This document shows positions 38,955-47,904 of a stretch of DNA of 64,000 bases, piece by piece. The position numbers and the translations under genes are program-made. Source of the stretch: Streptomyces dioscori. Its GTDB lineage: Bacteria > Actinomycetota > Actinomycetes > Streptomycetales > Streptomycetaceae. The notes below the pieces were generated by a model that was not told where the DNA came from, did not search any database, and saw nothing but the letters and a program-made list of their open reading frames with translations. The DNA lies in contig NZ_KZ679053.1 in assembly GCF_003024195.1 (NCBI RefSeq), positions 186,001-250,000 on the forward strand. Direction: 5' to 3'. The number at the start of each line of letters is the position of its first letter. Within the stretch, counting starts at the first letter, position 1.

Positions 38955-39554
38955 TCAGGGGGAGGAGGGTGGCGGCTGGGGCAGCGGGTGGGCTCCCGCG
39001 GGGCGCAGGCCGTCGAAGATGATCGCGAGGTAGCGCTGCCAGAGGTCGGGCGGGGCGTCCGGCAGGGAACTCGCCGCGTGCTTCGGCGCGCACATCAGCG
39101 CCACGACATCCGCTCCGGTGATGTCCGTGCGCACCGCGCCGGACGAACGCGCGCGCTCGACCAGCGCATGGACGTGGCGGAACAGCCGCTCCTGGGCCTG
39201 GGACAGCTCAGGGTCGAACTCGGCGGCGCGCTGGAGGTGCATCAGGTCGAAGTGCTGCATCTCGCGCGCCACGGCGGACAGGAACTCCAGCAGTGCGGCT
39301 CCCGCATCAGCGGCGGTGAGTAGTTCTCCACCCGTCTCGGTGAGCGCGGTGATCCGGTCGAGGACGATCGCGGCGACGAGGTCGTCTTTGGTCGCGAAAT
39401 GCCGGAAGACCGTGCCCTTGCCGACGCCGGCCCGGCGGGCGATGTCGGCCACCGACACATCCAGCCCTCGCACGTCGAACTCGTCCGCCGCGGCGGCGAG
39501 CAGAAGCTTCCGGTTTCTGGCGGCGTCCGCGCGCAGCGGTCGGGGGGAGGTCAC
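38955..39554 (-). CDS. TetR-family repressor of the quinone reductase gene
   Basis: A 199-aa regulator with helix 1 ADAARNRKLLLAAAADEF, HTH SVADIARRAGVGKGTVFRHF and a C-terminal TetR sensor domain of the common actinobacterial kind. GTG 39554 has no good ribosome site; a leaderless or short-leader transcript is possible. The divergent gene (39666) codes for a quinone-reductase-like enzyme, and the two palindromes in between share the core GACCG/CGGTC. Regulators of this pairing typically answer to electrophiles or quinones; the ligand is unknown. Confidence 0.9.
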   Translation of the reverse strand: MTSPRPLRADAARNRKLLLAAAADEFDVRGLDVSVADIARRAGVGKGTVFRHFATKDDLVAAIVLDRITALTETGGELLTAADAGAALLEFLSAVAREMQHFDLMHLQRAAEFDPELSQAQERLFRHVHALVERARSSGAVRTDITGADVVALMCAPKHAASSLPDAPPDLWQRYLAIIFDGLRPAGAHPLPQPPPSSP

Positions 39555-39573
39555 AAGGAGAGACTAGCAAGTT

Positions 39574-39628
39574 GACCGCTCGGTCCGTTTATGGTTACGG
39601 TCTCGCCATAATCGGACCGTGCGGTCCG
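39574..39628. promoter_or_regulatory. Twin TetR operators with CGGACCG arms
   Basis: GACCGCTCGGTC (39574-39585) and CGGACCGTGCGGTCCG (39613-39628), 41 bases apart centre to centre, lie between the divergent starts. The second is a perfect 16-base palindrome. TTGACC (39572-39577) overlapping the first could be the -35 of the reductase gene. Confidence 0.7.
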
Positions 39629-39665
39629 GTTACCGCATTGAGGCCCACGCAGGGGAGCGCAGTCC

Positions 39666-40633
39666 ATGAAAGCCGTCGTCGTACACGCATACGGACCGCC
39701 TGAGCAGTTCACGGTGCAGGAGGTGCCGGTACCCCGACCGGGGCCCGGTCAGATCCAGGTCCGGATCGCCGCCGCCTCGCTCAACCCGACCGACATCCGG
39801 CTGCCCGGCGGTGAGTATCGCGCGGCCGTGGACCTGCCGTTCCCGCACATACCGGGCAACGACTTCGCCGGAACGGTGAGCGAGGTCGGTCCCGGCGTCA
39901 CCGCCTTCCGCGTGGGTGACGAAGTCTTCGGCGAGGCCGTCCCCCGCGCCATGCGCGCAGTGGCGACCCGTCACGTCCCTCGCTGAGCACAGGCTCGCTC
40001 GCCGAGTACGCGGTCTTCGAGGCAGACACCTCGCTGATCGCGCACCGCCCGGCGGGCCTGTCCGCGCCGGACGCCGCCGCCGTGGCGACCGCGGGCCTGA
40101 CCGCGCTGTCGGTGATCGGATCGGCCGAGGTGAAGGACGGCGAGAGCGTCCTCGTCGTCGGCGCGACCGGTGGCGTCGGTACCGCCGTGATCCCGCTGCT
40201 CGCCGCCGCAGGGGCGCGCGTGATCGCCACGGGCCCCCCTGCGGACGCCGACGTCCTGCGCGAGCTGGGTGCGAGCGAGGTCATCGGCTACGCGGCGAGC
40301 GACTACCCCGCGGACATCGACGTCGCGCTGAACCTGACGCTGCCCGATGACCGGCTGATCGGACTCGCCCGGACGCTTCGGCCCGGCGGTCGCCTGATCA
40401 CGATCATCTTTCCGCCGCCCGCGCCGGAGATCCTCGGCCGCGACGACGTGGACCTGCGTTTCCTGCTCGACCTGGGCGGGGAGTTCGGCGGCATGCGCGA
40501 GGTCGGCGCACTCGCGGTGGACGGCCGCCTGCCCGCGACCATCAGCCGCCGCTACACCCTCGACCAGGGTCCGCAGGCATGTGTCGACCTGGTCCGCACC
40601 CACACCCTGGGCAAGCTCGTCGTCACCATCTGA
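39666..40633 (+). pseudogene. Frameshifted quinone reductase (MDR family)
   Basis: The first frame (39666-39986) gives the N-terminal GroES-like half: MKAVVVHAYGPPEQFTVQEV, IAAASLNPTDIRLPGGEY, and PGNDFAGTVSEVGPGV. After about base 39970 homology continues in another frame: GSLAEYAVFEADTSLIAHRP, then from 40082 TAGLTALSVIG, VLVVGATGGVGTAVIPLLAA (NADPH loop) and the complete C terminus ending KLVVTI. One frameshift near 39965-39980 therefore splits an otherwise full-length zinc-free quinone oxidoreductase of about 322 aa. It is either a recent mutation or a sequencing error, as no other damage is seen. Confidence 0.85.
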
Positions 40634-40720
40634 GCGACGGCCGCCCGGCGTCCCGCTCCCGATCCGTCCTCATTCGCATCGGCACACCCGTAGGCGAGTG
40701 ACGGTCTCCCAGGCTGCTGT

Positions 40721-40758
40721 CCTGATCCGCTCGAAAGAACCTGATCCGCTCGAAAGAA
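40721..40758 (+). repeat. 19-base tandem duplication in a leader
   Basis: CCTGATCCGCTCGAAAGAA occurs twice in a row (40721-40739 and 40740-40758), just before the ribosome site of the hydrolase gene at 40776. It looks like a slippage duplication. Confidence 0.85.
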
Positions 40759-40775
40759 AGCGAGGTGGTCCGATC

Positions 40776-41621
40776 ATGGCTGCCGACCCGTCCGCCCCAC
40801 CCGAGTTGTCTGAATACGTCCGGTCCGTCAACGGGATCGAACTGCACGTCACGGAGGCCGGCTCGGGCGCCCCGCTGCTGATGCTCCACGGCGTCGGCGT
40901 GGACGCTTCGGCACAGCGCCGCGAGATCGAAGCATTGGCCCGCTCCCACCCGGTCATTGCGCCCGACCTGCGCGGCCACGGGCGCAGCACACGTCCTGCG
41001 GCCTTTTCGCTGAGCGACCACGTCGAAGACATGATCGGGCTGCTGGACGAGCTGGGCCTCGCCCGGACCGCCGTGCTGGGCGGCTCGATGGGCAGCTACG
41101 TGGCACAGGCTCTGGCGCTCGCCGTACCGCAGCGCGTACGGGAGTTGATCCTGGTGGTGGCCACGTCCCACGGCCGGACGTCCTCCACGGACCGCGTGCT
41201 CGCCGAACACGCCGACGAGCTGCGGGGACTCTCCCGTGAACAACAGCAGCAGTGGCTCAGCGACCGCCTGTTCGCGCCGGAGACACCGCCGTCCGTCCGC
41301 GACCAGGTGCGTGACTGGTACGTTTCCCGGCACAGCCTCGGGTTGACGATGAGCCCGGAGCAGATCGAGGTCGCCAACAAAGCCGTCCTGGGGTTCGACT
41401 TCCGAGCCGACCTGGCCACCCTTGAGATCCCGACCCTATTGATCAGCGGACGCCACGACATCCTCAACCCGCCGGCGGAGGCCGAGCGGATGGCCCGGCT
41501 GCTGCCCTCGGCCCGCCTGGTGGTGTTCGAGCACTCGGGTCACCTGCCGTCCCTGGAGGAACCAGAGCTTTTCGTCCCCACCGTCCTCGCCTTCCTCGCT
41601 GAGCACACGTCGGTGTCCTGA
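40776..41621 (+). CDS. Alpha/beta hydrolase, 3-oxoadipate enol-lactonase-like
   Basis: A 281-aa serine hydrolase. LLMLHGVGVDASAQR near residue 33 is the oxyanion loop, VIAPDLRGHGRST near 62 the conserved strand-turn, VLGGSMGSYVAQALALAV near 100 has the nucleophile Ser, SGRHDILNPP near 225 the acid and FEHSGHLPSLEEPELF near 255 the catalytic His. The style matches the enol-lactonase/non-heme-peroxidase-like branch; the substrate is unknown. ATG 40776 has GAGGTGG upstream, behind the tandem repeat. It may be read with the broken reductase gene. Confidence 0.88.
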   Translation: MAADPSAPPELSEYVRSVNGIELHVTEAGSGAPLLMLHGVGVDASAQRREIEALARSHPVIAPDLRGHGRSTRPAAFSLSDHVEDMIGLLDELGLARTAVLGGSMGSYVAQALALAVPQRVRELILVVATSHGRTSSTDRVLAEHADELRGLSREQQQQWLSDRLFAPETPPSVRDQVRDWYVSRHSLGLTMSPEQIEVANKAVLGFDFRADLATLEIPTLLISGRHDILNPPAEAERMARLLPSARLVVFEHSGHLPSLEEPELFVPTVLAFLAEHTSVS

Positions 41622-41649
41622 CCGGATCCGCCAGCGGCCGGCGACGCGG

Positions 41650-41978
41650 AGCGGGGGTGCGGTCCTTGATCTCGGCCACAATGCTGTTGAGACGCACCAC
41701 GTTGTCGGTCGCGGCCGCCGCGAACCCCTGTACTTCGGGCGCTGGCTCGATGCCGACGAGGTCCGATGAGTTGACGGTTTTCTCCAGCTTCCTGCCGGAA
41801 ACACCCAGCCCTCAGCAGCCGAGCCTTCGGGACAGTCGGCGCCCAGGATGCGGGGACCGCCCTCGTAGAACGGGGCAAGCGGCAGCGCAAGACCGCCCCA
41901 GCGGTCCTGGAAGGCCGCGGCCCGGTCGATCTCCACGGCCGGGACCCCGTGCTCGATGTGGCCACTGGCTGCTGTCAA
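41650..41978 (-). pseudogene. Frameshifted remnant of an unrecognised protein
   Basis: On the minus strand, frame one reads VPAVEIDRAAAFQDRWGGLA then LPLAPFYEGGPRILGADCPE and GSAAEGWVFPAGSWR; a second frame continues TVNSSDLVGIEPAPEVQGFA and AAATDNVVRLNSIVAEIKD. The two halves look like one protein of about 100 residues broken by a frameshift. It has some feel of small SMI1/KNR4-type immunity proteins, but this is not secure. Confidence 0.3.
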
Positions 41979-42050
41979 TCTGGCTGGGGGTGGACCGCGT
42001 TGCCGTGAGGTCAGGTCTTCGCCGACGTCGGCGAAGGTACCGGTTGATGC

Positions 42051-42440
42051 TCACGCGGGCGGGCTCAGGGAGCGCAGCCGGTCTGCGATGTCGTACACGG
42101 TCAGGCGTAGTGCGCGGATGTCGGCGATCAGGTCGCGCCAGGGTTCGTATGCGGCGGTGTCGACGTTTTCTCCGGAGGCTTTGAGGTAGGCGACGGCGAC
42201 GCCGTAGGCGAAGAATTCGTTGCGGGCCGGCAGCGGCCGCAGCAGTACGAGCTGCTCCATGAGCGCGGCCGCCCGCCAGTACGCGTCCGGGGAACCCTCC
42301 GTCAGCTGAGGGGTGTTCACCCGGTGGCGTGCCACCGCGGCTACGAGCGCGGAGTAGTCCAGCACGCCCAGTTCTTTGCCGAGCAGTTCCTCCTGCCGGT
42401 CCAGGAGCCAGCGGATGTCGATGTGCAGGTCCAAGATCAT
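42051..42440 (-). CDS. Fic/Doc-like toxin, catalytic motif degenerate
   Basis: A 129-aa protein matching the short actinobacterial 'Fic-family toxin component' proteins: HIDIRWLLDRQEELLG at the N terminus, DYSALVAAVARHRVNTPQL near 28, WRAAALMEQLVLLRPLPARN near 55, then FFAYGVAVAYLKASGE. In true Doc/Fic proteins the segment after the helix is HPFxxxNxR; here RPLPARNEF lacks the catalytic His and Arg. It may act without AMP transfer or phosphorylation, or be an inactive relic. It begins at ATG 42440, overlapping the upstream antitoxin gene by 4 bases (ATGA). Confidence 0.75.
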   Translation of the reverse strand: MILDLHIDIRWLLDRQEELLGKELGVLDYSALVAAVARHRVNTPQLTEGSPDAYWRAAALMEQLVLLRPLPARNEFFAYGVAVAYLKASGENVDTAAYEPWRDLIADIRALRLTVYDIADRLRSLSPPA

Positions 42441-42685
42441 GCCGCCCGGTGCGTGGTGCGCGCGGACTGCGGAAGCCCGCCGAAGTCACGGTCGAAGGCC
42501 TCGGCCATGCCCGGCTGGGAAACGGCCTCACGGAACGCATCTGTCGCCACGCCCAGCTTGAGCTGGTTCTCCTGCTCAACAGCAAGGTCGGCGAGCAGGG
42601 CGCGCACGCTCGTCTTGCGGGCGGCGGCGATCGCGTTGAACCGGTCCCGGGTCTCAGTGTCGATCTTCACGGTGGTATCAGCCAT
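42437..42685 (-). CDS. Ribbon-helix-helix-like antitoxin
   Basis: An 82-aa protein starting MADTTVKIDTETRDRFNAIA with SVRALLADLAVEQENQ, the shape of a ribbon-helix-helix DNA-binding antitoxin; the C-terminal part (GMAEAFDRDFGGLPQSART) would wrap the toxin. ATG 42685 begins directly with the family sequence; ATG 42700 in frame would add 5 residues. It overlaps the Fic-like gene by 4 bases, the usual order antitoxin-toxin. Such pairs normally repress their own promoter. Confidence 0.75.
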   Translation of the reverse strand: MADTTVKIDTETRDRFNAIAAARKTSVRALLADLAVEQENQLKLGVATDAFREAVSQPGMAEAFDRDFGGLPQSARTTHRAA

Positions 42686-43889
42686 ACCCTCAGTATGCAC
42701 GCGTGACTACCTTTGTGAATACCTCAAGGGTGGCACACGTGGACGGCCCGGGGGTGCAGCGCGTCGAACTGAGGCAGATGGCGAGTCAGGTGCCCGGGGC
42801 GGCCGCAGCGGCAGAATGCGGGACCAGCGGGGCTCCTGGCTGAGCTGGAGAGCCGAGACCTGGACACCCCTCTCAACGGCATTGCAGCCATGTCCGTTGC
42901 CTACGGCCCCGCCGTCACCCGTCCGGGGGCCTCCCGGAAACCCTCATTCAGTGCGACTGCCGGGAGCCGTCCGGGCCCACCGCCGCGCTCCAATGCCTGA
43001 TGGTCGACCGGCCCCGGAAGCTCCCGGCCGCCGACGGAGCGTTCGGGGCCGCTGGCCGGGCAGTAACGGAGTCGATCTTCTGTTAGTTCTGGCTGAACAG
43101 CCCTCAACGCACTGGCTCTTCACGCGAGTGGCGCGGCGAGGAGCCGCGCTTACGGGTAAAACGTTTCGGTCCACAGAAGGAAGCATGGACCTGACGATGG
43201 CAAGAGGTAGAACGTTTGGTCTTCCTGTCTGACCGTGTCTGGCCCCGCGCTACGTCTTCTTCGACGCCTCTCGTGTGCCCAACCAGGACAGGGCGCCGGC
43301 TGCCTCGCTCAGTTGTGCCAAGCTGATGGTGTGTGCCGGAAGTGCTCTGGGCTGGCTGGTGTGAGTGCGCGGGGGAGAAGTTGCTGATACGTCGGACCGG
43401 CCGGTCTGAAGGCTGCCGTCCGGACTGGCAGTAACGGATCAGCTCGGCACTGGAATTCGGCGACTGGATCGCCGGGCGATCGGCGGCAGGGCCGACCCGC
43501 GTCGAGCGGTGGGGGTGGTGGAGGGCGAGGAGTCGGCGGTGCGCGGCCGGGGCCGCGGTGGCGCACAGAAAGCCGGCTCCCTTACCGGGTACGTCGAGGC
43601 CGGCCGGCAACTTTTTTTAGGGGCGGGTGTCCTCTTGGGCGGCGATGTGGCTGGGCAGGAGGCCGGCGACGGCCGTGCGGGTCGTGCCGCGGCCGACGCC
43701 GTGGTCACGGCCAGGGCGGCGACGGAGCGCCCCTTCAGGTGCGCGACCTCGGAAGGTACCTCCTCGAACGCGCTGAACGCGGCCGCAGCATGCAGGCAAC
43801 TCGGTTCGGCGTAGGAGCTGCTACAGCGGTGCAGCAGTTGCGGAACTTCAGTTCTGGACTTCAAGGTCAAGAACGGTGCTAGTGTTCTG
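42686..43889. other. 1.2-kb stretch without a recognisable gene
   Basis: Frames on both strands are open but show no motif I recognise. It contains one good AACGTT box (43205-43222) that points at no gene. The minus frame near 43620-43800 (EVAHLKGRSVAALAVTTASA) looks mildly coding and may be a relic. Confidence 0.4.
43205..43222. promoter_or_regulatory. Orphan AACGTT box
   Basis: AGGTAGAACGTTTGGTCT differs from the box in one base (AGG for AGA). It is followed by TCTTCCT instead of TCTTGAC, so the -35 is lost. No intact gene follows for 670 bases; it may be a remnant of a promoter whose gene was deleted. Confidence 0.5.
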
Positions 43890-44471
43890 ATGGTGGGAAG
43901 ACCCAAGCAGTTCGATCCGGATGTCGCCGTTGAGCATGCCATGGACGTGTTCTGGCGGAAGGGGTATGCCGGGACCACGCCGCAGGACCTCGTCGACGCG
44001 ATTGGCATCGGCAAGGGCAGCCTGTACAACACCTTCGGTAGTAAACACGACTTGTTCGAGCGGGCGCTTCGCCGCTATCGAGACGGCCAGGCCGTTGCCC
44101 TCATCGAGATGTTGCAGGAGCCTGGGCCTGTCAAGGTGCGTCTGCGTAAGACGCTGGGGTTCCTTGCCGAGATGGACCTCGCCGACCCGGACCGTCGGGG
44201 TTGCATGGCCGTGAACACGGCGGCAGAGCTCGCCGCCACGGACCAGGTGGCAACCGAACTTGTCCAGCGCATGTTCGCCCGAACCGAGGACGCCTTCCGT
44301 GCGCTGATCGAAGAGGGGCAACGCTCGGGAGAGGTCGCACCGGAACGTGATTCCGCAGCCCTGGGGAGCCTGCTGCTGAACACAGTCGTGGGCCTGCGCC
44401 TCATGGCGCGCGTTGCCGAAAGCCCTGATCGGCTGGTCCGAGTGATCGACGCGACGGTCGACTCTCTCTAA
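43890..44471 (+). CDS. TetR-family regulator next to an SDR gene
   Basis: A 193-aa TetR of the widespread group beginning VGRPKQFDPDVAVEHAMDVF, with WRKGYAGTTPQDLVDAIGIG and KGSLYNTFGSKHDLFERAL as HTH and following helix. Its ATG at 43890 is only 5 bases after TAGTGT (43880-43885), a plausible -10, and no ribosome site is visible, so the mRNA may be leaderless. It lies on the same strand as, and 77 bases before, an SDR gene. GGTCAAGAAC (43865-43874) before it and GTTCAAGAAC (44531-44540) before the SDR are related and may be its sites. Confidence 0.9.
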   Translation: MVGRPKQFDPDVAVEHAMDVFWRKGYAGTTPQDLVDAIGIGKGSLYNTFGSKHDLFERALRRYRDGQAVALIEMLQEPGPVKVRLRKTLGFLAEMDLADPDRRGCMAVNTAAELAATDQVATELVQRMFARTEDAFRALIEEGQRSGEVAPERDSAALGSLLLNTVVGLRLMARVAESPDRLVRVIDATVDSL

Positions 44472-44548
44472 CCCGCACCGCAGCATTCGCTCCACCTGGA
44501 GTTACCGCTGCCCATATTTTGTACTTCGAGTTCAAGAACTGGAGTGTC

Positions 44549-45332
44549 ATGCACCTCAATCTCACCGCCAAGACGGCCGTCGTCACCGGTGCCAGTCGGG
44601 GCATCGGGCTCGCCACCGTCCGGACTCTCACGGCTGAAGGCGTGCGCGTCGTCGGAGCCGCCCGCACCATCACGCCCGAGTTGAAGGAAACCGGCGCCTA
44701 CACGGTGTCGGCCGACCTGAGCACCGCCGAAGGCGTCGCCACCCTCATGGACAGCGCTCTCACCGAGCTGGGCGGCATCGACCTGCTGGTGAACAACGTC
44801 GGAGCCGGGGACGACGTAGAGCCCATCGGCTTCCTCGACACCGACGACACCCAGTGGACCCGCATCCTCGACCTCAACCTGCTCAGTGCCGTCCGTGCCG
44901 CCCGCGCGGCTCTCCCGAGCCTGATCGAGCGCCGTGGGTCGATCATCAACGTCTCGTCCATCAACTCACGGCTGCCCGCCGCCGGCCCGGTCGCTTACAG
45001 TGCGGCCAAGGCGGCCCTGGCTGCACTCGGCAAGTCCCTGGCTGAGGAGTTCGGGCCCCGGGGGGGTGCGCGTGAACACCGTCTCTCCCGGAGTGGTCCG
45101 CACTTCCCTGTGGGAGGACCCCGAGGGATTCGGTAGCAAGGTTGCAGCCGGAGCCGGGGCGGAGCATGCCGCGTTCCTTCAGCAGATCCCGGAAGCATTC
45201 GACATCACTACCGGCCGCATCACCGAACCCGAAGAAGTGGCGGCCTTGATCGCGTTCCTTCTCTCCGACGTCGCAGGCAACATCACTGGCGCTGACCACA
45301 TCATCGACGGCGGCGCCATCAAGACGCTCTGA
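44549..45332 (+). pseudogene. SDR gene with a +1 frameshift in a G7 run
   Basis: The first frame encodes an intact classical SDR up to residue 172: VTGASRGIG, LVNNVGAG, INVSSINSR and YSAAKAALAALGKSLAEEFG. At the run of seven G (45060-45066) the frame shifts; the correct continuation VNTVSPGVVRTSLWEDPEGF and ITGADHIIDGGAIKTL is in the +1 frame to 45332. Removing one G would restore a normal 260-aa protein. It may be a true off-state by slippage, a fixed mutation or a base-calling error. ATG 44549 has GGAG 4 bases upstream. Confidence 0.85.
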
Positions 45333-45366
45333 ATCACGGAGGCCCACGAGGGCGGGGCTGATCTAC

Positions 45367-45405
45367 ATGGTTGCGGGACGAGAGGCGCCCCTGTCCCGCA
45401 ACCAT
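45367..45405. terminator. 13-base-stem hairpin after the SDR gene
   Basis: ATGGTTGCGGGAC (45367-45379) pairs perfectly with GTCCCGCAACCAT (45393-45405) across a 13-base loop, 34 bases after the SDR stop. It can stop transcripts from both sides, as the lipase gene converges on it. The rest of the gap to 45691 is empty. Confidence 0.6.
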
Positions 45406-45691
45406 GAGAAGAAGTGGCACGACCGTGTGTCGGCGTACACGTTTACGTGACTCTGGCTAGATTTTCGTGGGCGGAGATCACCTCGGGGCTGGGGTCGGCC
45501 GGCCCGCGGAACGGCGGCGGAGATGGGCGATCAGGACCGCTCGGTGGCGGAGGAGTGGGACGCCGGCGCCTCCGGCCATGGGGCGTGAAGACGGGCCATA
45601 GTCAGGCACGTAGGGCATGGATCTGATCTGGGGTGGATCTGTATGGCGTGGTCCTCGTGCGTTGGCGCGATCTGAAACAGGCGGAGCAGGG

Positions 45692-46675
45692 TCACCAGCG
45701 GCTGTGCCAGTACAGGGCGTTCATGGTGGCCCGCAGAGGAGCGGCACCCTCCCGCAGGGAACCCCAGGCGCCGCCGTTGTTGATGTAGCGGAGTGGGAAG
45801 ACGCCGGCCCGCTTGGTACGCAGCTGGCTGTGGCCCAGCTCCGAGCTCGCCGAGTAGCGCACCAGGTGCTGCGCTCCGACGTTAGTGGGGGCGGCGTTGC
45901 CGGCACTGACCGTGCCGTCGGCGTTCGAGCCGATGAGGGTCCAGTCCGTTCCACCCTGGGCCTGGGCAAGAGTAGGGCCGAGCCAGCGCCGGAAGGTGCC
46001 GTTCGGGTAGTACATCTCACGGCACTGAAGGTTGGAGAGGCAAGCGCCCGACAACCGTGCGGCCTTTTGAGGGGTGCCCAGGTTCACGACGTCCTCGACC
46101 AGGAGCACCGGAGGCCAGCCCGGGTCACCCTTTGCGTATCCCGCCAGCGCCGCACGGATGATCAGCCCGCCCATGGAGTGCCCGACAAGGTCGACGGTCT
46201 GCCCCTGGGCGGAGTATTTGTTGTAGATCTCCCACGCGAGGCCGCGTCCGAGGACCTTCAGAGAAGTGTCGACGGTGCCCCTGCGCTGAGGGTCGATCCG
46301 CACGTCGCACCCAGCATCGTCCTCCTCGTAGAAGCCGACGCGATGCAGCGTCCCCTCCCACTTGGACCTGTTGAACAGTTTGGCAGCGGAGTCCCACTTG
46401 GCTCCGCAGGTGTCGCCGGGGGTGTAGCCCTTGATGAAGAAGACCGGGCGGTCCTTGCTGTCCTCTCGCGCTGAGGATGTCCCGACCTCAGATGATGCAG
46501 AGGCACCGACCGCGGTGGCGGGCCGGGAAACGGCAGTACCGGTGGCCGCTATGACGGAGGCTGTTCGGCTGCCCCTGTCGGCGTCGGTATCGGCTGCTTG
46601 TGCAGGCGCGCCGGCAACGCCAACAGTGAATGCTGCTGTGACGGCCGCGGCGGCGAGAGCGGGACGAGTACGCAT
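45692..46675 (-). CDS. Secreted lipase/esterase
   Basis: A 327-aa exported serine hydrolase. The signal peptide MRTRPALAAAAVTAAFTVGV ends near APAQAAD (residue 27), followed by a low-complexity linker to about 75. The catalytic domain has VFFIKGYTPGDTCGAKWDSA near 80, the nucleophile elbow DLVGHSMGGLIIRAALA near 165, and a possible His at LGHSQLRTKRAG near the end. Several cysteines (TCGAKW, GCDVR, ACLSNLQC) suggest disulfides, normal for secreted actinobacterial lipases. ATG 46675 has GAAAGAGAG upstream; the longer open frame adds a non-coding leader. Confidence 0.88.
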   Translation of the reverse strand: MRTRPALAAAAVTAAFTVGVAGAPAQAADTDADRGSRTASVIAATGTAVSRPATAVGASASSEVGTSSAREDSKDRPVFFIKGYTPGDTCGAKWDSAAKLFNRSKWEGTLHRVGFYEEDDAGCDVRIDPQRRGTVDTSLKVLGRGLAWEIYNKYSAQGQTVDLVGHSMGGLIIRAALAGYAKGDPGWPPVLLVEDVVNLGTPQKAARLSGACLSNLQCREMYYPNGTFRRWLGPTLAQAQGGTDWTLIGSNADGTVSAGNAAPTNVGAQHLVRYSASSELGHSQLRTKRAGVFPLRYINNGGAWGSLREGAAPLRATMNALYWHSRW

Positions 46676-46744
46676 CTGTCTCTCTTTCAGTCGAAGGTGG
46701 GGGAAGTCTCGGCAGGCGAACTGTCCGCGGCAATACCTGGAGTT

Positions 46745-46764
46745 GTCCGGGACGTGTCCGGGAC
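46745..46764. repeat. Direct repeat upstream of the lipase gene
   Basis: GTCCGGGAC occurs at 46745-46753 and 46756-46764, 11 bases apart, with a related ACTGTCCGACC at about 46772. Spacing of one helical turn suggests a regulator site in the lipase promoter. The gap 46765-47089 holds nothing else. Confidence 0.35.
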
Positions 46765-47089
46765 AGTGGCAACTGTCCGACCTGCGATGTCCGGCCATCT
46801 GTCAGACAGCCTCACCCATCCGAGAGCAGCCGGGCATCACGTCGCCACTTGATCTGCGCGTCTCAAATTGAGTTCTCCCACCGGCTGTTCTCTATCCGGC
46901 CGTGTAATCGGCGGGGTTCGAACAGGGGCTGGTTCGGCTGAGTTGTCCGGTCTGGAGGCCTGAGAGAAGGGCCTCCTGGTAGCTCGCGATGTCGAGTCCA
47001 GCGAGAAGCAAGAGGCCCTGTTGTCGAAGTGTTGCGTGGTCGTGGTCGCCGAGTCCAGTTCGTCCACTCATGAGTGTGACTGTCTCGCG

Positions 47090-47330
47090 CACAGGTCTGG
47101 GAACGCGTCCGACCGGCCAGATCACCTGCCCCGGTACGGCTCGGACACAACCGATTCCAAGTGGGTCCTGGTGCTGGATCTGCTGCCGGTTCCGGGCTGG
47201 TCGGCAGGCCGAGGCAGGCCCCCGGGGGGCTACGGCCACCGGCAGATGATCGACATGGTGCGCTACTCTGTCGACAACGGCATCAAGTGGCGGGCGATGT
47301 CGTCCGACTTCCCGCTGCACGGCGCAGACC
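47090..47330 (+). pseudogene. N-terminal fragment of an IS5-family transposase
   Basis: The plus frame reads YGSDTTDSKWVLVLDLLPVP, GWSAGRGRPPGGYGHRQMID, then MVRYSVDNGIKWRAMSSDFP. This is the N-terminal DUF4096-like domain of IS5-type transposases (compare YPSDLTDAEWxxxxPLLPP and NGIxWRxLPxDFP). The catalytic part is missing after about base 47330, where another frame takes over. It is a dead fragment; it need not come from the same element as the C-terminal piece near 13.7 kb. Confidence 0.7.
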
Positions 47331-47390
47331 CGACGGCTGCCTCCGCGACGCCCCGCCGACGGCCTCGGCCGGCGCTTCCTCCTCGGCTGG

Positions 47391-47618
47391 GGCCTCCAGA
47401 TACTGCCCGAGTTCGATCACCCGCTACCTGAGAACTTCTTCGGCGTCTGCCAAGCCCGCCCGAACCTCGCCAAGTTCGGCTTCGAGTTCCCCCCGGGTAC
47501 GATCGCAGCCTTCCGCCGCACTTCCAGAACCGCGCGCATCGACGGCATCCGCGATCCCCACGGCAACTCGTTCAGCAACGAGTCGAGGCTCCCACGACAG
47601 CCGCAGCCCCGTGCCTGA
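47391..47618 (+). pseudogene. Coding remnant of unknown family
   Basis: A plus frame ending at TGA 47616-47618 reads LPEFDHPLPENFFGVCQARP then NLAKFGFEFPPGTIAAFRRT and ARIDGIRDPHGNSFSNESRL. Residue composition looks like protein but no start exists and I recognise no family. Confidence 0.3.
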
Positions 47619-47904
47619 CCAGCGAAATCCGCACACTCGGTTCGCAAAGAGCACGGTCTTTGAGGTGTTGAGGGCTCACCTGGTTGGTTGTGATTTCTGG
47701 GGGTGTTTCAGGGTTGGTGAGGGCGGGACGGCGCCGAGGAAAGGAAAAGCAGGCAGGGCCGGGGCGGGGTATGGCGCAGGTGGTGCGCTCCTTGTCCGAC
47801 CCGGACGCCGGCCAGGAAACGGCGGTTGGGCGGTTCAGCGGCGCGGTGTGTGATCGGCCGGAGTGCGGATGTCGAGTGGGGCCCGGTGGAAGAGTTCTTC
47901 CTGG

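Noticed and set aside
43151..43170. AAAACGTTTCGG near 43160 as another box
   Set aside because: Neither outer triplet (AGA, TCT) is present.
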